Assembly (NCBI GenBank): GCA_023078555.1
Contig: CM041197.1
Span: forward strand, 3,669,999 to 3,733,998
Source of the DNA: Ulva prolifera
Taxonomy: Eukaryota > Chlorophyta > Ulvophyceae > Ulvales > Ulvaceae
Direction of reading: 5' to 3'
DNA: 64,000 nucleotides
In this document: positions 1 to 12,490 of the stretch, piece after piece
How positions within the stretch are numbered: the stretch's first letter is position 1
How the letters are laid out: each line of letters starts with the position of its first letter
Notes under the pieces: model-generated
What the model was told of the DNA's origin: nothing
Databases searched by the model: none
The model's input: only the letters and a program-made list of their open reading frames with translations
Made by a program: the position numbers and the translations under genes

Positions 1-138
1 TGCTGTAGACATGTAGCTGGAAAAGCGATACCTGAGTTGCTATTCCAGGGGCATGTACCGTCGCTGTTGCGAAGATGCACTACCGCTGCGCACACAGCTG
101 CACAAGCTCTCGACAAATGACATGTGAACACTCGACTG
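1..138. other. Window edge, no gene seen
   Basis: I see no supported gene. The last 18 bases (121-138) are the left copy of an imperfect direct repeat that flanks the insertion described next. Confidence 0.5.
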
Positions 139-215
139 TGTGAGTGTATGTTGATGTTGATTCGGATGACATTTGGTTTCAGTTTTTGTTTTCTCCAGTT
201 CACTCTTTTGTAATC
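139..215 (+). mobile_element. Short retroposed insertion R1, ends TTTTGTAA
   Basis: The 77-bp segment carries the family core (GATTCGGATGA, then TTTTCTCC and CACTCTTTTGTAA) also found near 40.93, 41.22, 46.76, 48.95 and, diverged, 44.86 kb. It is flanked by CATGTGAACACTCGACTG (121-138) and CATGTGAACTCTCGGCTG (216-233), 16 of 18 bases alike, read as an aged target-site duplication. The minus strand is open across it, but the same short peptide recurs wherever the element does, so I read it as repeat and not gene. Confidence 0.6.
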
Positions 216-233
216 CATGTGAACTCTCGGCTG

Positions 234-2165
234 CAAATTTTTGCCGCATCTCACGAGCACGGGCGGTCTGCCGACGGCCACAATCCGCTATTTCACTGAG
301 CCGCTCCGTGACAGAATATACAGTCTGTTTACCACCACGTTCTGCTGCAGCCCCTCACAAAAGAGATTTGGCCACTCGCCTTGGTAGCACAATTGGCGCT
401 GATGGCAAAACAAGCAGACCAATCGAGGCAGGGAACGATGGAATCGCAACAAGCAACACATCGTCACACCAATGTCACACCAATAGCAGCACTGCGGTCC
501 TTGATGCATGCACATTCAAGCCTACATTCTCTGCGCATGGACACATGTCATATGATCGCAGGAGAACACAAGTTATCGCAACAGAAGCTTACACACTCTG
601 GCCCACACCCTCTGTCCCGTGCTAGCAATTCCATGGCCACTAAAACATAGAGAACACATCACAAGTTGATGCAAATGAAGCTTACACTTTTGGACCCGGA
701 CCAGGACCATCCCCCACCCGCGCTAGTTTCAAACTCCGAAGCGTGCACACCCACACTAACACCCGCAGCGAGCTGCCCTCTTTGGAGCATACACACGTTC
801 ACAACTACCTGAAACGTACAGAACAGTTGTTGCTGCTACCTAAGCGCCACGCTCCCACCACCTCAGCACCTCGGGCCTACATGCCACCACCGCAGCCCCC
901 ACAGCCCGCCCCCGTGGACGGGCCTAGGCCCAGCAGTTGAGGCTACATCAACCACCTCACATATATCGGTGTCCCGAAACCGTGCGCGCACCCCGCCCCC
1001 CGCCGACCCGCCACACCACGCCCCCTACGGCCGCCCGGTGGGCTAGGCACGTAGTGCCTTCTTTTTTGGCACGACTGAAGCTCAATTCATCAAGCTTTAG
1101 CGTCGCGCAAGCACGTATACGTAAGGGTTTAGATGTATTGCATTTCCGCGGCCACGCAAGCTGCAGCGCTTCGCTACAGCGCCGACTGCTACTAAGGCAG
1201 CTATATGGAATAACAACATCAAGCTATGAAACATTGACATAGCGCTCTCATTGCTCTGTGCAGTATGTATGCTTCGATTCGATGTCTTTGCAATTCTGTC
1301 GATGTTGTACTCTAGCTACGTGCTTCGCTGCACAATTTCGACACGGACACGCCCGCTTCAGAACTAATTAAACTTCATACCCATCACCATATATAGCTTG
1401 CATAGGTTTTAGCGGAGCAATGTCGCACGCTTACAACTTGCGCAACAAAGATAAGCAACCCAAAGCAGACAAAACCAACAAACAAAGTACAGGTGCGCCA
1501 AAACATACCTTACATTGCATTTGCCGTTACATCAACACGACAATAAAAAAATAATAAAAAATAGAATACAACACATTCGCCTGGCATACAGATTTAGATG
1601 CCACACTTTCATTACAAAACTATGAAGACAACAATGAGCAGGTATCAACAGGTATGCGTCACCTTCGAGACGAAAGATATATAGGCATCAGCGTAAGCAT
1701 CATATGCAAAAAAATTCTGCGTACATTCATCTTTAGAATTTTGAATCATATAATCTTCAAATTGCAGATGAAACACCTATACAACGGAAACGTGGACTCG
1801 ATCGCGAACGCAAAGCGAAGAGACGAGCAGATGACACCTATCGCGCACATGAACGCGACCTTGCCGCTAAACGAGCGCGACTGTGTCCCCCAACACAACA
1901 TGATCAAGAACATCACAGAATACAAGATGCTGACGAAACAACAAAGAACAAAGAAACGTCGACGTATTGACAATGTACCACCGGCGCTTCAGCATCGAGC
2001 AACAAATGCTAGAATACAACGATGCCAACACTCAGAAGGTGCGCCGCAGGCGCAAATGCACCGCCAGCTTGACGCCGAGCGCCAGCGCGACCTCCGTGCA
2101 CGGGACGCGCCACGGGCGCAGTAGCACCGCCAGCGCAACGCTGCTGCTATGCGACGAAGAGAATA
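234..2165. other. No convincing gene; decayed Helitron leader at the end
   Basis: Most of this stretch has only short unconnected reading frames. There is an A/T-rich patch near 1541-1575. From about 1.8 kb the plus strand encodes arginine- and alanine-rich pieces in shifting frames, of the kind found ahead of the conserved Helitron N-terminus, so the last ~350 bases are probably the ruined start of the Helitron protein. No promoter can be identified. Confidence 0.4.
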
Positions 2166-4790
2166 AACAATAGCACCTTTTCGCGTTCAACTAGCAAGCG
2201 GACCACGTGCCCCAAATGGCCGTTGCAAGCATTGCAATGCCATGCTGTTCGACTTCGAGCTCGTCAGTGCAGCCGGCAGTACATTGAAGACTCCTTGCTG
2301 TGGAGACGGCCAATTCATGCCGCCCCTACCAATACCACCTCCAGACCTTCAAGAGCTAGTGGCGACCCCCACGTGGCCGGCCAACGCTCGCAGAGTGAAT
2401 CACGCGTGTGCATTTGCGACGACATGGGTGATGCCTACGTTGACCGAAGGCGGTCGCGGTTTCCATGACCGCACCACATCGCCTTGCACACTGAGCTTGC
2501 AAGGCCAAGTCATTTCGTTTCTGTGCACACTTGATCGATCAATCAGCGACGCTGCAGCTGCGGATCGCGAGTTGCATCAATGGTGGTACACCCCTGATCC
2601 TCAACCTTCATATGCCGTGCCTACAGAGTTGATAGAAAGATGCCGCGACATCATCGCCAAGAACCCCTTGGCTGCGGGCCTCAAGCATGCAGTCGAACTG
2701 AGTGACCAAATGCAGCAAAGCAGCGCCGCGATGCGGTTTGCGTACAGAGACGGCGGCCCCGAAGTATCAGATGTGTACCACACTGGCGACCCAGATCAGC
2801 TGCCGCCTGAGCTACTGTTGCTGAAGTGGTCGTGCGACGACCCAACTCGAGGTCGTCCTCTGCGAGGCGCCGAAATCGATGTCCTAGCGTTCCTAGGCCC
2901 GTTTCCCGACATGAGGGGCGTGTGCCCACAAGAAGACATACAAACCAGAGTAGGGAAGAAGATGGCACAACGGAAATGGGTTCGGGTTCTGTTGCTCCAC
3001 CTGCAAGATTTGCTTCATTGGCTCCACAACCCACGGCTCGTCCAAGAGTGGATGTTGTTCAAATGGAATCTCATCGAATCTTCCCTGCTCAATTACTTCC
3101 GAAACGCAATGAGCGCGATTGACACACACAGCTACACGCTCGAAGACGTCGACCACGGTTACGGTGGCCACACTGTTGTGGGATATCCATATCCAGCATC
3201 TATGTTGTGTACCCAGCAAGTTACGCCGGAGGTGCGCATCAGCTCATTATACACCGATGCCGTCTACACAAAACTACACGTAAATTGTTTTGCTGACGGA
3301 TGCAAAGATCTGTAGGTCCACGATACTTCAACGCCCGTATGCAAGACATCATGACAGCATCAGCGTTATCTGGCATCGAAAACACCATCTTCGTCACAAT
3401 GACGTACGGTGATAAACTTCACAAAGACGCGCACTTGCATCACATCATCATGCTCATAGCGTGCATCTTCAACGCTGTGCGAGCCTAAGTCCGGAAGAAT
3501 CTAAAAAATGGCGCCTACATCTCGTTCGATGCGGGCCAAGCGGAATGGGGCCTTGATGTCATCGAGTGGCAGAAGCGCGGCAACCCTCATTGCCACATGC
3601 TCGCAAAGTACAAAGGTCCGGTATGGACGCCGGCTCAAGTCGACGCTGTGGTGTGGGCACATAACCCCCATAGACATCGAAGAGGAACAATTCCCGGGGC
3701 TTTGTGCTCTCGTGCAGTCTTTTCATATACACAAGCACTCCCCACGCTGCGGCGGGCCGCCCTTCGGTAGTCATTGTTGCTGGGGCTTTCCTCACCCGCC
3801 CGTGATAAGCACGTACTGCGACGCATCGGGCCACTGGAATCCGTGGCGCGGCACCGACGACGGATGGGTTGCAAGCTATTCCCCCTACATCCTGATGCAC
3901 ACAAGATGAAAGTCTTTCATCGCTATGGCGCAGGGGACTGCGGGCTTGGGATACCTCTTTCGCTACAACTGCAAGGGCGACTCTACGGCGGCTATCAAAA
4001 TTGCAGAAGCACATGCGGGCGCGGCTCCAAGAGAAGCCGTCGATGAAGCTGGGGTACATCATTCATCTCAACACATGCTGTCGAACTAACTGTTGAACTG
4101 CACCATACATGTACAGTACATTACACGTTACTTTCTGCTAAAGCCATCTGACATTGTACGTACGATAATCGCAATTGCTGCATAAAGTCATGGACTACAT
4201 CGTTTTGCAGACTTTCATGAAGCATTGTATCGTCTATGCTTCGAAAGCGGTGTCTCGCAACCTGGAACAGCCGATCGTCGTCACCTGGCCGGCGGTACGC
4301 GCGGTGCGCGTTGAGCTAGAAGGCACATCAAAAGTCGTTTGCAATCCCAATCACCAAACCGCAGAAGAAGCTCTGTAGAACTACAGCTCCGACGTCGACA
4401 AATACTACCAACGCCCATACAAAGTCGATGAGGTGCTCGCCATGCATATATGACATATTTTGCATGTAAGTACATGCCATCCCTTATACATACACATGTG
4501 AATATGAACGAAAGGCCGCTCCATTATCGCCGACATGCCTTCGTTCGCTTTCACGTTTGCATAGCTGCACATATACATAACAAAACCGCATCCTATCAAC
4601 TCGTGCTCTTTTGCACATGGGGTTTGTCAAGTATCACAATGAGTACCATTGTGTCAAGGAGCCACTCGTACGCAAAGATTTCTACCTCAACCGCAAAAAC
4701 TGCTACATCACGAAGAACACCGAGAGACGGCATCTCATTCGCGTGCAGCCGGCACCATTCAACACGTCATTGTTCTGCATGGATTAATCC
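2166..4790 (+). pseudogene. Helitron Rep/N-terminal protein, decayed
   Basis: Remnant of a Helitron rolling-circle transposase. The longest open part (to 3315) carries the Helitron-like N-terminal pattern: CKHCNA, then CCGDG with a proline-rich PPLPIPPP, NHACAFATTW, LQGQVISFL and an RELHQWWY segment. The frame changes at about 3300 to MQDIM...FVTMTYGD, the usual FITMT strand of the Rep domain, and again near 3520 to VIEWQKRGNPHCHML. That last stretch holds the HUH nickase motif (His-Cys-His, codons 3588-3596). Further pieces match the order of the family: YLFRYNCKGD near 3.95 kb, a YASKAVSRNL stretch near 4.22 kb and RRHLIRV near 4.73 kb. At least three frame changes and several stops mean it cannot make a full protein. 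No Pif1/RecD-type helicase part follows; a hAT MITE begins just after it. Confidence 0.85.
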
Positions 4791-4803
4791 CGCAGCTGTG
4801 CAC

Positions 4804-4911
4804 CAGTGTTCGGTCGCTTTGCAGCATTTCTAGGTCTGCCACCCCGAAATTAGATCTGAATATTCGGAATTGTTCTATGTGATCGGGCCCGATGCGGTTG
4901 ACCCGACACTG
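4804..4911. mobile_element. hAT-type MITE, 108 bp, 8-bp TSD
   Basis: Begins CAGTGTTCGGTC and ends GACCCGACACTG, an inverted pair with one mismatch. The 8 bases on each side are identical (CTGTGCAC, 4796-4803 and 4912-4919). An 8-bp target duplication with CAGTG termini fits the hAT superfamily. The body matches, in reverse complement, the copy in carbonic anhydrase intron 2 (26175-26275). Too short to code, so it depends on a transposase elsewhere. Confidence 0.85.
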
Positions 4912-5145
4912 CTGTGCACTGAGCGTGACCCTAGCACCAGCTCAGCTCCGCTCTGCTGCTCAGCTACCGACACTGTCTTGGTCCGCGTTGGAGGGCCTAA
5001 GATAGCGGCATAGGCTCCGTCAACATTTGTCCCATAGAACCTGGGATCAAGCGCATGACAGACATACCCACACGGCCGGCACATGGGTTTCCACATATCT
5101 GCGGTTATAATTAATCTCACAGTTTCTCTCATATACAGCTTTTAC
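4912..5145 (+). other. Remnant of the BTB-like part of unit A
   Basis: The stretch from CTGTGCACTGAGCGTGA resembles 14985-15030 of unit B, so it looks like the end of the upstream exons of a duplicated BTB-LRR gene. The remainder to the LRR part is unassigned and no open exon survives. Confidence 0.4.
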
Positions 5146-5828
5146 ACCGCACCCCAATCGTCAGCCGCTGTGCAGATCGTCCGCGCCCTTCCGCCACACC
5201 TGCTCCTCTCCATCCTCGCCGCAGCTGACCCCAAGCCCGACGCCGACGCCATGTGCAATGGCACCACGAACACCGCATGGAAACAGCTCATATTCCTGCT
5301 GCTGCTACTGCCGCCGGCCAGCCATCCTCAAGGGGCACCTCCCAGAGCTTACCAGCAGCCGCAGGCTCAGCGTCCCGGAACTCCCGGCACACCCCGCCCT
5401 GGACGACACGGCCCCCATGCGGGCCTCTCTCCTCGTGCAAGTCCTCTCCGCCGCGGCGGTGCTCGCTGGTAGGCAGCCGCAACGCATCTGGCACTCTGGC
5501 GCCACCCCAACCATCCCCGCCAACCTGCAGTTGTCCCCTCGAGGGGACATCGATCGCGGAACACCTCTGGGTGTCCTCGTCCCACAAACGCCGGTGTGAC
5601 GCCCCGCAGCCCGAGGTGCGAGCGGCCGCGAACGCCGGCGTAGCCGCGGAACAGGCCGTGGCGCAGCGATATCGCCCGCCAGCCTCCCGTCTGCGTCAAC
5701 GCAGGACGGTGCAACAGCGCTGGCTGACGTCACTCGAGCTGCCGATTCCCACGTCTTCAGCGTCGAACATTGCGCGCAGTTTCGGTGCCATCTCGCAGCT
5801 CAAGACCCTCTGCGAGTTGACGCTTAAG

Positions 5829-6741
5829 CATAATAGTAAGCATAATTATAATGAATAATTATAATTCCTACCTATTCGTGAGCATAATTATATATTACTA
5901 CAAGCGACGAGCCCCCCTTCGGGGGGCTCTTGCGCTTTGATACTCGAAGCTGCAGCATGAAGCTCGATGCTGGCGGAGCGCTGCAGCCAACGTGGCCAGA
6001 GGTGCATCGCAGCTGCGGCGCTCTGCTGCTCGATGCACGGTGCTCGACGCTCGATGCAAGCAATTTCTGTCGCAGTAAATATAATGCAAAGGTATGATCA
6101 GAATATGTGATGTTTCAGCAGCGCTCGAAGCGGCCGCGTCCGTGGCGAAGCGCCGCTGAAAAGTTCGACAGCCATTAGACGTAGCCCGAAGGGGGGCCCG
6201 AAGGGGGCCTGTTGGTCCTCGACGCTTGAGAAGATTGATGCTTGAAGCCGATGCAAGTAATGCCTGCCACCCTGAAAACAGTGCAAACGCTACACGTAAG
6301 TGTTGTGATGCCTCGGCTGGCTCTGAAGCGGTCGCATCCGTGGCGGAGCGCTGCAGCCAGCGTGGCCTTAGAGGTGCAGCGCTCTGCCGCGCGATGCGTC
6401 ATGCTCGAAGCTCGATGCAATTCGTTTCTGATGCACTAAACATGATGCATATAATCTTATTAGAATACGTGATGCCTCGGTCGAACCAGAAGCGGCCGCA
6501 TCCGTGGCGGAGCGCCGCTGAAAGCCGCGTGGCCAGAGGTGCAGCGCAACTTCGGCGCCCTACAGCGCTGCAGAGGAACGACGCAAACGCGAGGCGACCT
6601 GCGTCGCGGGGTTTCTGGAAGCAGATGCACCGATGCGAAGCCGACGCCGAGGCCCCGACGCGGAGGCGAGGCCGGAATGGAGCAGCCGCCGGACAACGAA
6701 TACATAGATAGATACAGTGATGCTGAATATAATACTTATGA
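5829..6741. repeat. ~0.9 kb insertion with tandem repeats in unit A
   Basis: Absent from the homologous position of the intact LRR gene (near 15.99 kb). The left end is very A/T-rich (ATAATTATAAT words), followed by a GC hairpin, then four degenerate units with the shared core GTGGCGGAGCGC at about 5971, 6141, 6342 and 6504 (spacing roughly 160-200). Units also share a CTCGATGCAA-type element and a (T/A)GTGATGCCTCGG element. Alternating A/T-rich spacers with CCGAAGGGGGG hairpins resemble intergenic repeats of volvocine organelle genomes, so transferred organelle DNA is one idea; a transposon with internal repeats is another. No open gene. Confidence 0.6.
5909..5929. other. Perfect GC hairpin with CUUCGG-type loop
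   Basis: GAGCCCCCC is followed directly by TTC and GGGGGGCTC, a nine-base-pair stem closing on C(UUCG)G in RNA form. A related CCGAAGGGGGGCCCGAAGGGGG string lies near 6187. It would look like a bacterial or organellar terminator if taken alone, but here it sits inside an insertion within a nuclear pseudogene. Confidence 0.7.
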
Positions 6742-7511
6742 TGGCGCCGTTCACTTGCTGCATGGCGATGTGCCCCCACCTAACGCGCCCCGGGAAGCTT
6801 ATTTTCGACCCTACACTCCGTAAGGCTCAACAGCTCCTGGTGTCAACCCTCCAGGCTCTGCCTGCACTTTCACGGCTGGACGTAAGCACCACCGACCCCC
6901 CCTTCGGGCCCCGCGCGCTGCATGCATCTACCCTCCTTCACGGTATCTCTGGTGTCACACAGCTGGTCAGCCTGCCTGTGCCGCCCTGCATCGACTGCAA
7001 TGCGGCGACTTCATCGCAGCTCCCGCCTCAGACGGAGCGCGAGGCGGTGCTGACCCTCTCGCGGCTGACGTGGCTGACGCACCTTCGTCTTGATCACATG
7101 TACATGAACAAGACGTGGGCGGCGGTGTTTGCGCTCGTTATCGAGTCCCTCGTCGCACTACAGACAATCGGCGTTGTTTTTACGACGCAGTACGTTGAGG
7201 AAGATGACTGGCTGGAAGCCCAGTCTGTGACCACACGGAGCAGGGCCGGGTCAGTGCGGGAGGGTATGGCTCGCAGTTCTCGGGTGACGGGTGGTCCAGC
7301 AGTGACGAATCAGAGGCGGCTCAATCAGAGCCAGACGCAGAGCCAGCTGCGGAAGGTAATGGCTCCGGCTGCAGCAACGGTGACTCCTTTGACGGCCCGC
7401 CGGTGCTGCATGTGTGCAGGTCCACGGCGCTGACCGCGCTGCGGTCCCTTGATGCCGCGGGAACGTTTGCTGCTCGGCCGGCTGACTACGTCCGCTGCCC
7501 GGCTGCAGTAA

Positions 7512-7548
<37 letters not shown>
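7512..7548 (+). repeat. G37 homopolymer
   Basis: Thirty-seven consecutive G, preceded by CTGCAGTAA and followed by CTGCGGCAGCTGAC. In the intact paralogue the same place reads CTGCAGTAAAGGGGGGCGCC, so the run grew from a G6 seed. Length in a real genome would be hard to sequence exactly. Confidence 0.9.
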
Positions 7549-8231
7549 CTGCGGCAGCTGACTGCGCTGCAGCTGCAATCGTGCTGCTTCGGCCGCTCCG
7601 ATGCTGCGGCGCTGGGGTCGATTCTGACGCACCTCTCCGCCCTCCAGACTCTGAACCTCGCGGAAAACGTCTTCCGTGGCGAGGGGATGATTGCAGTTGC
7701 GGGGGCACTGCCGCACATGTCGGCACTCACTGCCCTCGACGTCAGCGACACGCTCGCAACGTGTGCTGGCGCGATGCAGGTTCTGGAGGCTGCCGGGGGG
7801 ATGGTGGGTGGGCAGCGGCGACTCGCGCTGGCCAAGATCTCACTGGAAGCTGACGCGCAGGCGATCGCGGAGCGCCTTGGGCGGCTGGGGGGGATGGAGG
7901 AGCTTGTGATGTATCGGATCCGGAGTTAACTTGAGGCAAAGGGGCTGGTGGCGGTCGTAGGCGCGTTGTAGCCGCTGCCGGCGCTACGTTTTCTTGATAT
8001 CAGCGGGTATGGCCCGGGGCTTGCCGCGGTGCCGCTGCTTGCACAGGCGACGGCCATGCGCCGGGTGGAGATTGAGATGCGTGAAACTGCGAATTTTCAG
8101 TGTGGGGGTGCCTTGGATGCACAGGCTGCAGGTGCACCCCTCGGGACCCCCCTGAAGGATGCACTTCTGGCCGCGGCACCACGGCTGGCAGTGGTAGAAC
8201 GGTCGACTTGCAGGCAACATGAGCGTTGGTG

Positions 8232-10245
8232 ATGTGCCTGGACTGCCCATGTCGTTGGGGACGCTCACACTGGGACATGCCAGCAACTTGGGTCTGATTG
8301 CTGTTTCAGGTTGGCAGCCTTGCAAATGCCGCGAGACAACCCAAAACTTCTGCCACGAGTGCGTACTGCGCAAAGGCGTGCTGTGTGTTGCGCACGGGTG
8401 TGCTGTGTACAGGCATGCTGCGTGCTGGGCAGTTCTGCCTCGTGCATCTCCCCACTGCATGCTGTGCCGGACGGCGCAGGGGCGAACGAGAATCATGTAA
8501 CACCGACTGCACGGAGCACATGCATGCGTCGCATGCCCACCTGCCAACGGACTGCGGCACTCGCTTCCTTATGCAGTCAGTGTACGCTCAAATCCGAGTG
8601 CTGTTCGCGACGTCACACATGAGACTTTGCGAGTCCGACATGCATGCAGACAGGGTCCGGCGGTGTGGTCTTTGTCTTGTGTGCCTGACGTTTCCAGATC
8701 TTGATGAGATCTGAAACACTGCGAGTCAAAGCCGTACGCGTGGCAAGCTCCTCCGACACCGCTCACGCTGTGTGACATCAATTGAAGCCACACATGCCAC
8801 GCCGACTGTAGGATCAAAGGTCGGTAAGGCAGGCTGCGGCTTTGTTCCACAGGTTGAGGCCGCTGCGAGTGCAGCAACGCCTACTCTCAGCCAGGCGTCT
8901 AGGAACAGATCTGCCCCATGCCAACTTGCGTTTTGATGTCGCATGCAATGAGAGTTTCCAGTGCAGCACCCCATGCAGACCTTCTGTATTGGAGTGAGAC
9001 ATGGGACAGTGTGGTGGCACTCGGGCCAGGCCTGCTTTGGGGGTGCTGCCCGCCTAGCTGCCTTTTCCCTTGTAACTCGTGGGCCAGGCCTGTCTGGAAA
9101 AGCCAGCTGGTCACAGGAGAGAAAGCTATGGAGGACGACATGTTATGGGGCGTTGAGGCAGGTGCTTGTGTGGGGCTGTTGCGCTATTGTGCGACTGCAA
9201 CTTTGCGCGTGCGGTGCCGCCTGTGGCTTGGGTCCCTCTGTGCTGCACAGGGTTCTCCTGTACACATTCGGGTGGATCTTTCCTGCACCATTCCCGCAAC
9301 ATTTTTGCATTAGCGTGGCTTCTTGCGCATGTTGTTGTGATGCACACAGATTCATGCATTGCTACCTGCTACCTGCCTGTCCTACTTGCCCCATGCTACA
9401 CACACAGCTGACAGGGCCCACGTGCACGCTTGTGAGGTTCTGTGCAGGACCTTACCGACTTGCCCTGTTGCGTGGCTGGGAACCTGGACTAGTGCATTCG
9501 GCAGTCTTGGCGTGCCTCTGTTGCGCTGTTGTGACAATGTTGTGCAATTACCGTGTTTCTCCATTTAGATGGACGCCCCGGCTGCACGGCGACAGCAGAA
9601 ACCTGCCAATGAAGATCGGATATTGTCTTTCAATTTTTAGTTTGATCGGGCGGACTCCAGTGGCATTGATCCACTTCATCTTCCATGCAACAATCGCGAA
9701 TGTCACGAGCTGCAGTCAATGCTCCCTGATCGGCAGTATGCATGGACGGATGCCTGCTTACTACACAAGGTGTCCAGAGAACTGACAATCCATGCCTACA
9801 CAGGGTTGTAGATGCAAGATGCGTCCACTAACAGTGTCGTAGCGCACACCTGACCACCTCGACTATTTAACTTTCGACAACATCCGATAGATCTACAGCA
9901 GTCATGAGAACTATGCTTGCATTGTGGTCGAGTTCCGCCTGCTTGCGCTGAGTTGCGCCTAGTCCTGCTGGCCGAGGCCTGCCTAGCTGTTCCAGTTGAC
10001 CGTGTATCGCATGCGTGCGCATGCGTGCGCAAATGGCGAACAGGGAGCTACATTCGCTACGCCATACGCGGGAAAAAATCATATCAGTTCGTCGACAGGT
10101 AAATGGGCTTTACTCACGCCATTGCCTTCACGAAACACGAGCCGTGCAACGCACAGGCGGAAAACCAGGGTCTGAGGTGCAGCACTCCAGTCACGCTGCT
10201 GTGAAGCTGAAAATTTTGTCAGATGCAATCCGGAGCATATATATA
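8232..10245 (+). other. Duplicated 3' flank, then no clear gene
   Basis: About 8240-8900 is homologous to the downstream flank of unit B (17.49-18.02 kb), including a decayed half of the hAT MITE (TTGGCAGCCTTGCAAATGC near 8311) and the TGTAA signal at 8496. From 8961 to 9785 the plus strand is open for 274 codons, but the predicted peptide is a Cys/Leu/Trp-rich mixture without a recognisable domain or splice logic, and I do not call it a gene. 9.8-10.2 kb shows nothing I can name. Confidence 0.45.
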
Positions 10246-11873
10246 CACTGCAAGAATGACTTGACCAGGGACAGGCTCCCGGGCGAGCGGGCTGACCAGG
10301 GACACTGGTGGCTACGGTCTCCTGGTTGAGAGTTCCGGGTTGAGCGTCACGCAGCTCGCGTCTGCGTGCCCGGGAGTCGGAATTTCTCATCTTCCGGGCA
10401 GTCGCGCGTGGTTTGGTCGGGTGCCATCGCCCGGAACAGCATGCTTTCCTGCTCCGGGTCTTTCAATGTGCGACGGCGAGCATCCGAACGCCGGAATAAG
10501 TTCAAGTTCACATATCATGCCACCTCGCGGGGCGGTGGTGGTGCACGCCATTTACGCACGCCATTGACACTACCATTAGATGCCGCACACGCGGAGCATT
10601 GAAGCTATCTCGACACACGGAGAGTTGTCTCATGTCTCGGCCAGGCAAATTGTATCGAATTCGTGCACATACATGTTTTCCACGCTGCAACTTCGGATAT
10701 TCGAGCCCCGCGAAGAGTGTGGCCACCACCATGCCCATTGATACCAGTGACAGCTGCTTTCTTCCTGTCTCTTTGTCTCTGTAGACGTAAACTCAAGAGC
10801 GTTGTCGTCGTACCCCAGTGCCGCAGCGATCCTTGGTCAAGACAAGTACGCCTAAGCTCGACATGAAATATGCCAATCGATGGGACGTCTCTATTCAGCA
10901 TCGAGTCGCATAATGTTATCTGCAGGAGATGTCTATTTGGGGGGTACGAAGTTGCCCATTTGTCTGGTCGTGTTAAATTGCAGCGGAGACCGCTCCTGTG
11001 CAATCTAGCGGATGGACCAGAAAACATGTGACAGCGAGTTCGAGTGTGCAGGGGAGTCAAGCATGCAGATGTACTGCCTTCTTAATGCAACATGACGAAG
11101 TTGACACGTCTCCGCAGGTATGCCTTACTCCGCAACAGATGTCACAAACGCCTCAGCAATATCCCGAACTTCGACAGGTGTCTCGTCGAGACAGGAGCAC
11201 CAAGCAGAAGCCATGTTTAGCTCTTGCATGGACACGTGCTGATGGGTACAGGTGCCTTCACGAATGATTAGCTTCTGCTTCATTACACTACAGCCTGGCT
11301 GACAACCTGAAGCTGGCCCGCCATACTAGGTATGCTTCTGCAAAAGATGTGTTGCACGCAGTCAACACTGGCGCTGACATGAGGCTGACAGTGTACGGCT
11401 GCTTCAAGACATGAGGATTGGTGCAGGGCAACGGCTGCATGAGCAGTCTGGCAAATGAGAAGCCTGTGAGGTAGCAGATGCAGCCACCATTGGCCTGCCA
11501 CCACAAGCTGAAGGTGAGGATTGCTCCCGCCTGTGATGCAATTTTCAGCAGTTGTGCACTATGATGAGCACGATGGCACGTCGTGGTGACTGCTATGCCT
11601 CTGAAAGCATCCCATTTGCAGGCAACAGCTGGATACGGCACGACAACAACGTCTTTGAACACAAGCAACCGTCTGCTTGTCGTAATAGGAGTCAAGCAGA
11701 AGAAGAGAGAATTTCGCCCATAGTTGTCTCTGCCTGATTTACGTTTCATGCTGATCCGCCTGCAAAGCGCAGGCCTGGTTGCCGGATGCCGGCCCTCGTA
11801 TACCAGAGCTTGTGCAGAGTGGCAACCATTGCGCCAGGGCGATCATATGTGATGTGACAAAGTTGTAGAGCTG

Positions 11874-12239
11874 ATGGGGATTCCCGGTAGGCGATTGGTG
11901 GCATACTGCCACGGCGCAGCGGCGATGGGTGATCGACGCGACACGAGCTGTAATTTGTCTGTGATCATACCAATACTTAATGATGCATGTATGCGACGCT
12001 CAACGATGAAATGGTGCATCCTGTATGATTTACTCTCCCCGTCGGCATTACCCGGAAGCCGAATTACCACGGACAGAGTAAAAACCCACCCGCGACAACG
12101 ACTTCCGGGCAACGCGATCCGTCCACAGAAGACGATAAAGAGACGCAGAAGAGCACAAACATCACACTTTAGTTACATTATTAAGATGTACGCCGTTTCT
12201 GGCGCGAGCGGAGACTCGGCGAGCGAGGGACATGCCTGA
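11874..12239 (+). CDS. 121-codon open frame inside CACTA copy 1, hypothetical
   Basis: The matching stretch of copy 2 (45820-46185, minus) is also open for exactly 121 codons with roughly ten substitutions. It carries a basic RRRR patch near residue 90 and ends ASGDSASEGHA. The two copies are similar in non-coding parts too, so shared length is weak evidence for translation. Not recognised; could equally be a passive frame or a captured gene fragment. Confidence 0.25.
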   Translation: MGIPGRRLVAYCHGAAAMGDRRDTSCNLSVIIPILNDACMRRSTMKWCILYDLLSPSALPGSRITTDRVKTHPRQRLPGNAIRPQKTIKRRRRAQTSHFSYIIKMYAVSGASGDSASEGHA

Positions 12240-12490
12240 TGTGCGTCATGGGAAAGCTCGAGCCAAGTCGGCCTCGCCAGAACGCGCCCGACTCGACATT
12301 CAACAACGGCGAGACGACACACATGTGAACAACAACGATCTGTCGTGTGTCCATGGGCCCAGCGTAGACCGATATACGCGTTATCAAAGGTGACGAAAGG
12401 AAGGCAGTAAGCACCTCAGCCTGGAATCGCGCGTCGCATGAGGGGCCAAGCGCCATGTGACACACCAGTGGCTTCTCCGAAGCCACTGAT

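Larger units (their letters stand above)
5146..8231 (+). pseudogene. LRR protein pseudogene (unit A)
   Basis: Diverged copy of the intact LRR region at 15.3-17.5 kb. It opens with the same AVQIVRALPPHLLLSIL block, continues through LSVPELPAHPALDD and, after an insertion of about 910 bp (5829-6741), resumes at MCPHLTRPGKLIFDP. The LRR part is readable in pieces to about 8230, where the tail still resembles the intact C-terminus (SRHEQRSTCRQHERW-like ending). Damage: a frameshift near 5330, another near 5600, the insertion, a 37-G run where unit B has six, and in-frame stops near 7927 and 7970. Loss of function is clear. The downstream TGTAA (8496-8500) is shared with unit B, so the duplication included the 3' region. 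Confidence 0.85.

Noticed and set aside
5909..5929. Rho-independent terminator and hence bacterial DNA
   Set aside because: The hairpin lies in an insertion within a eukaryotic LRR pseudogene and is not followed by a T run.
8961..9785. 274-codon open frame after unit A
   Set aside because: Long but without domain, codon pattern or paralogue; rich in Cys, Trp and Leu as expected of a chance frame in GC-leaning DNA.
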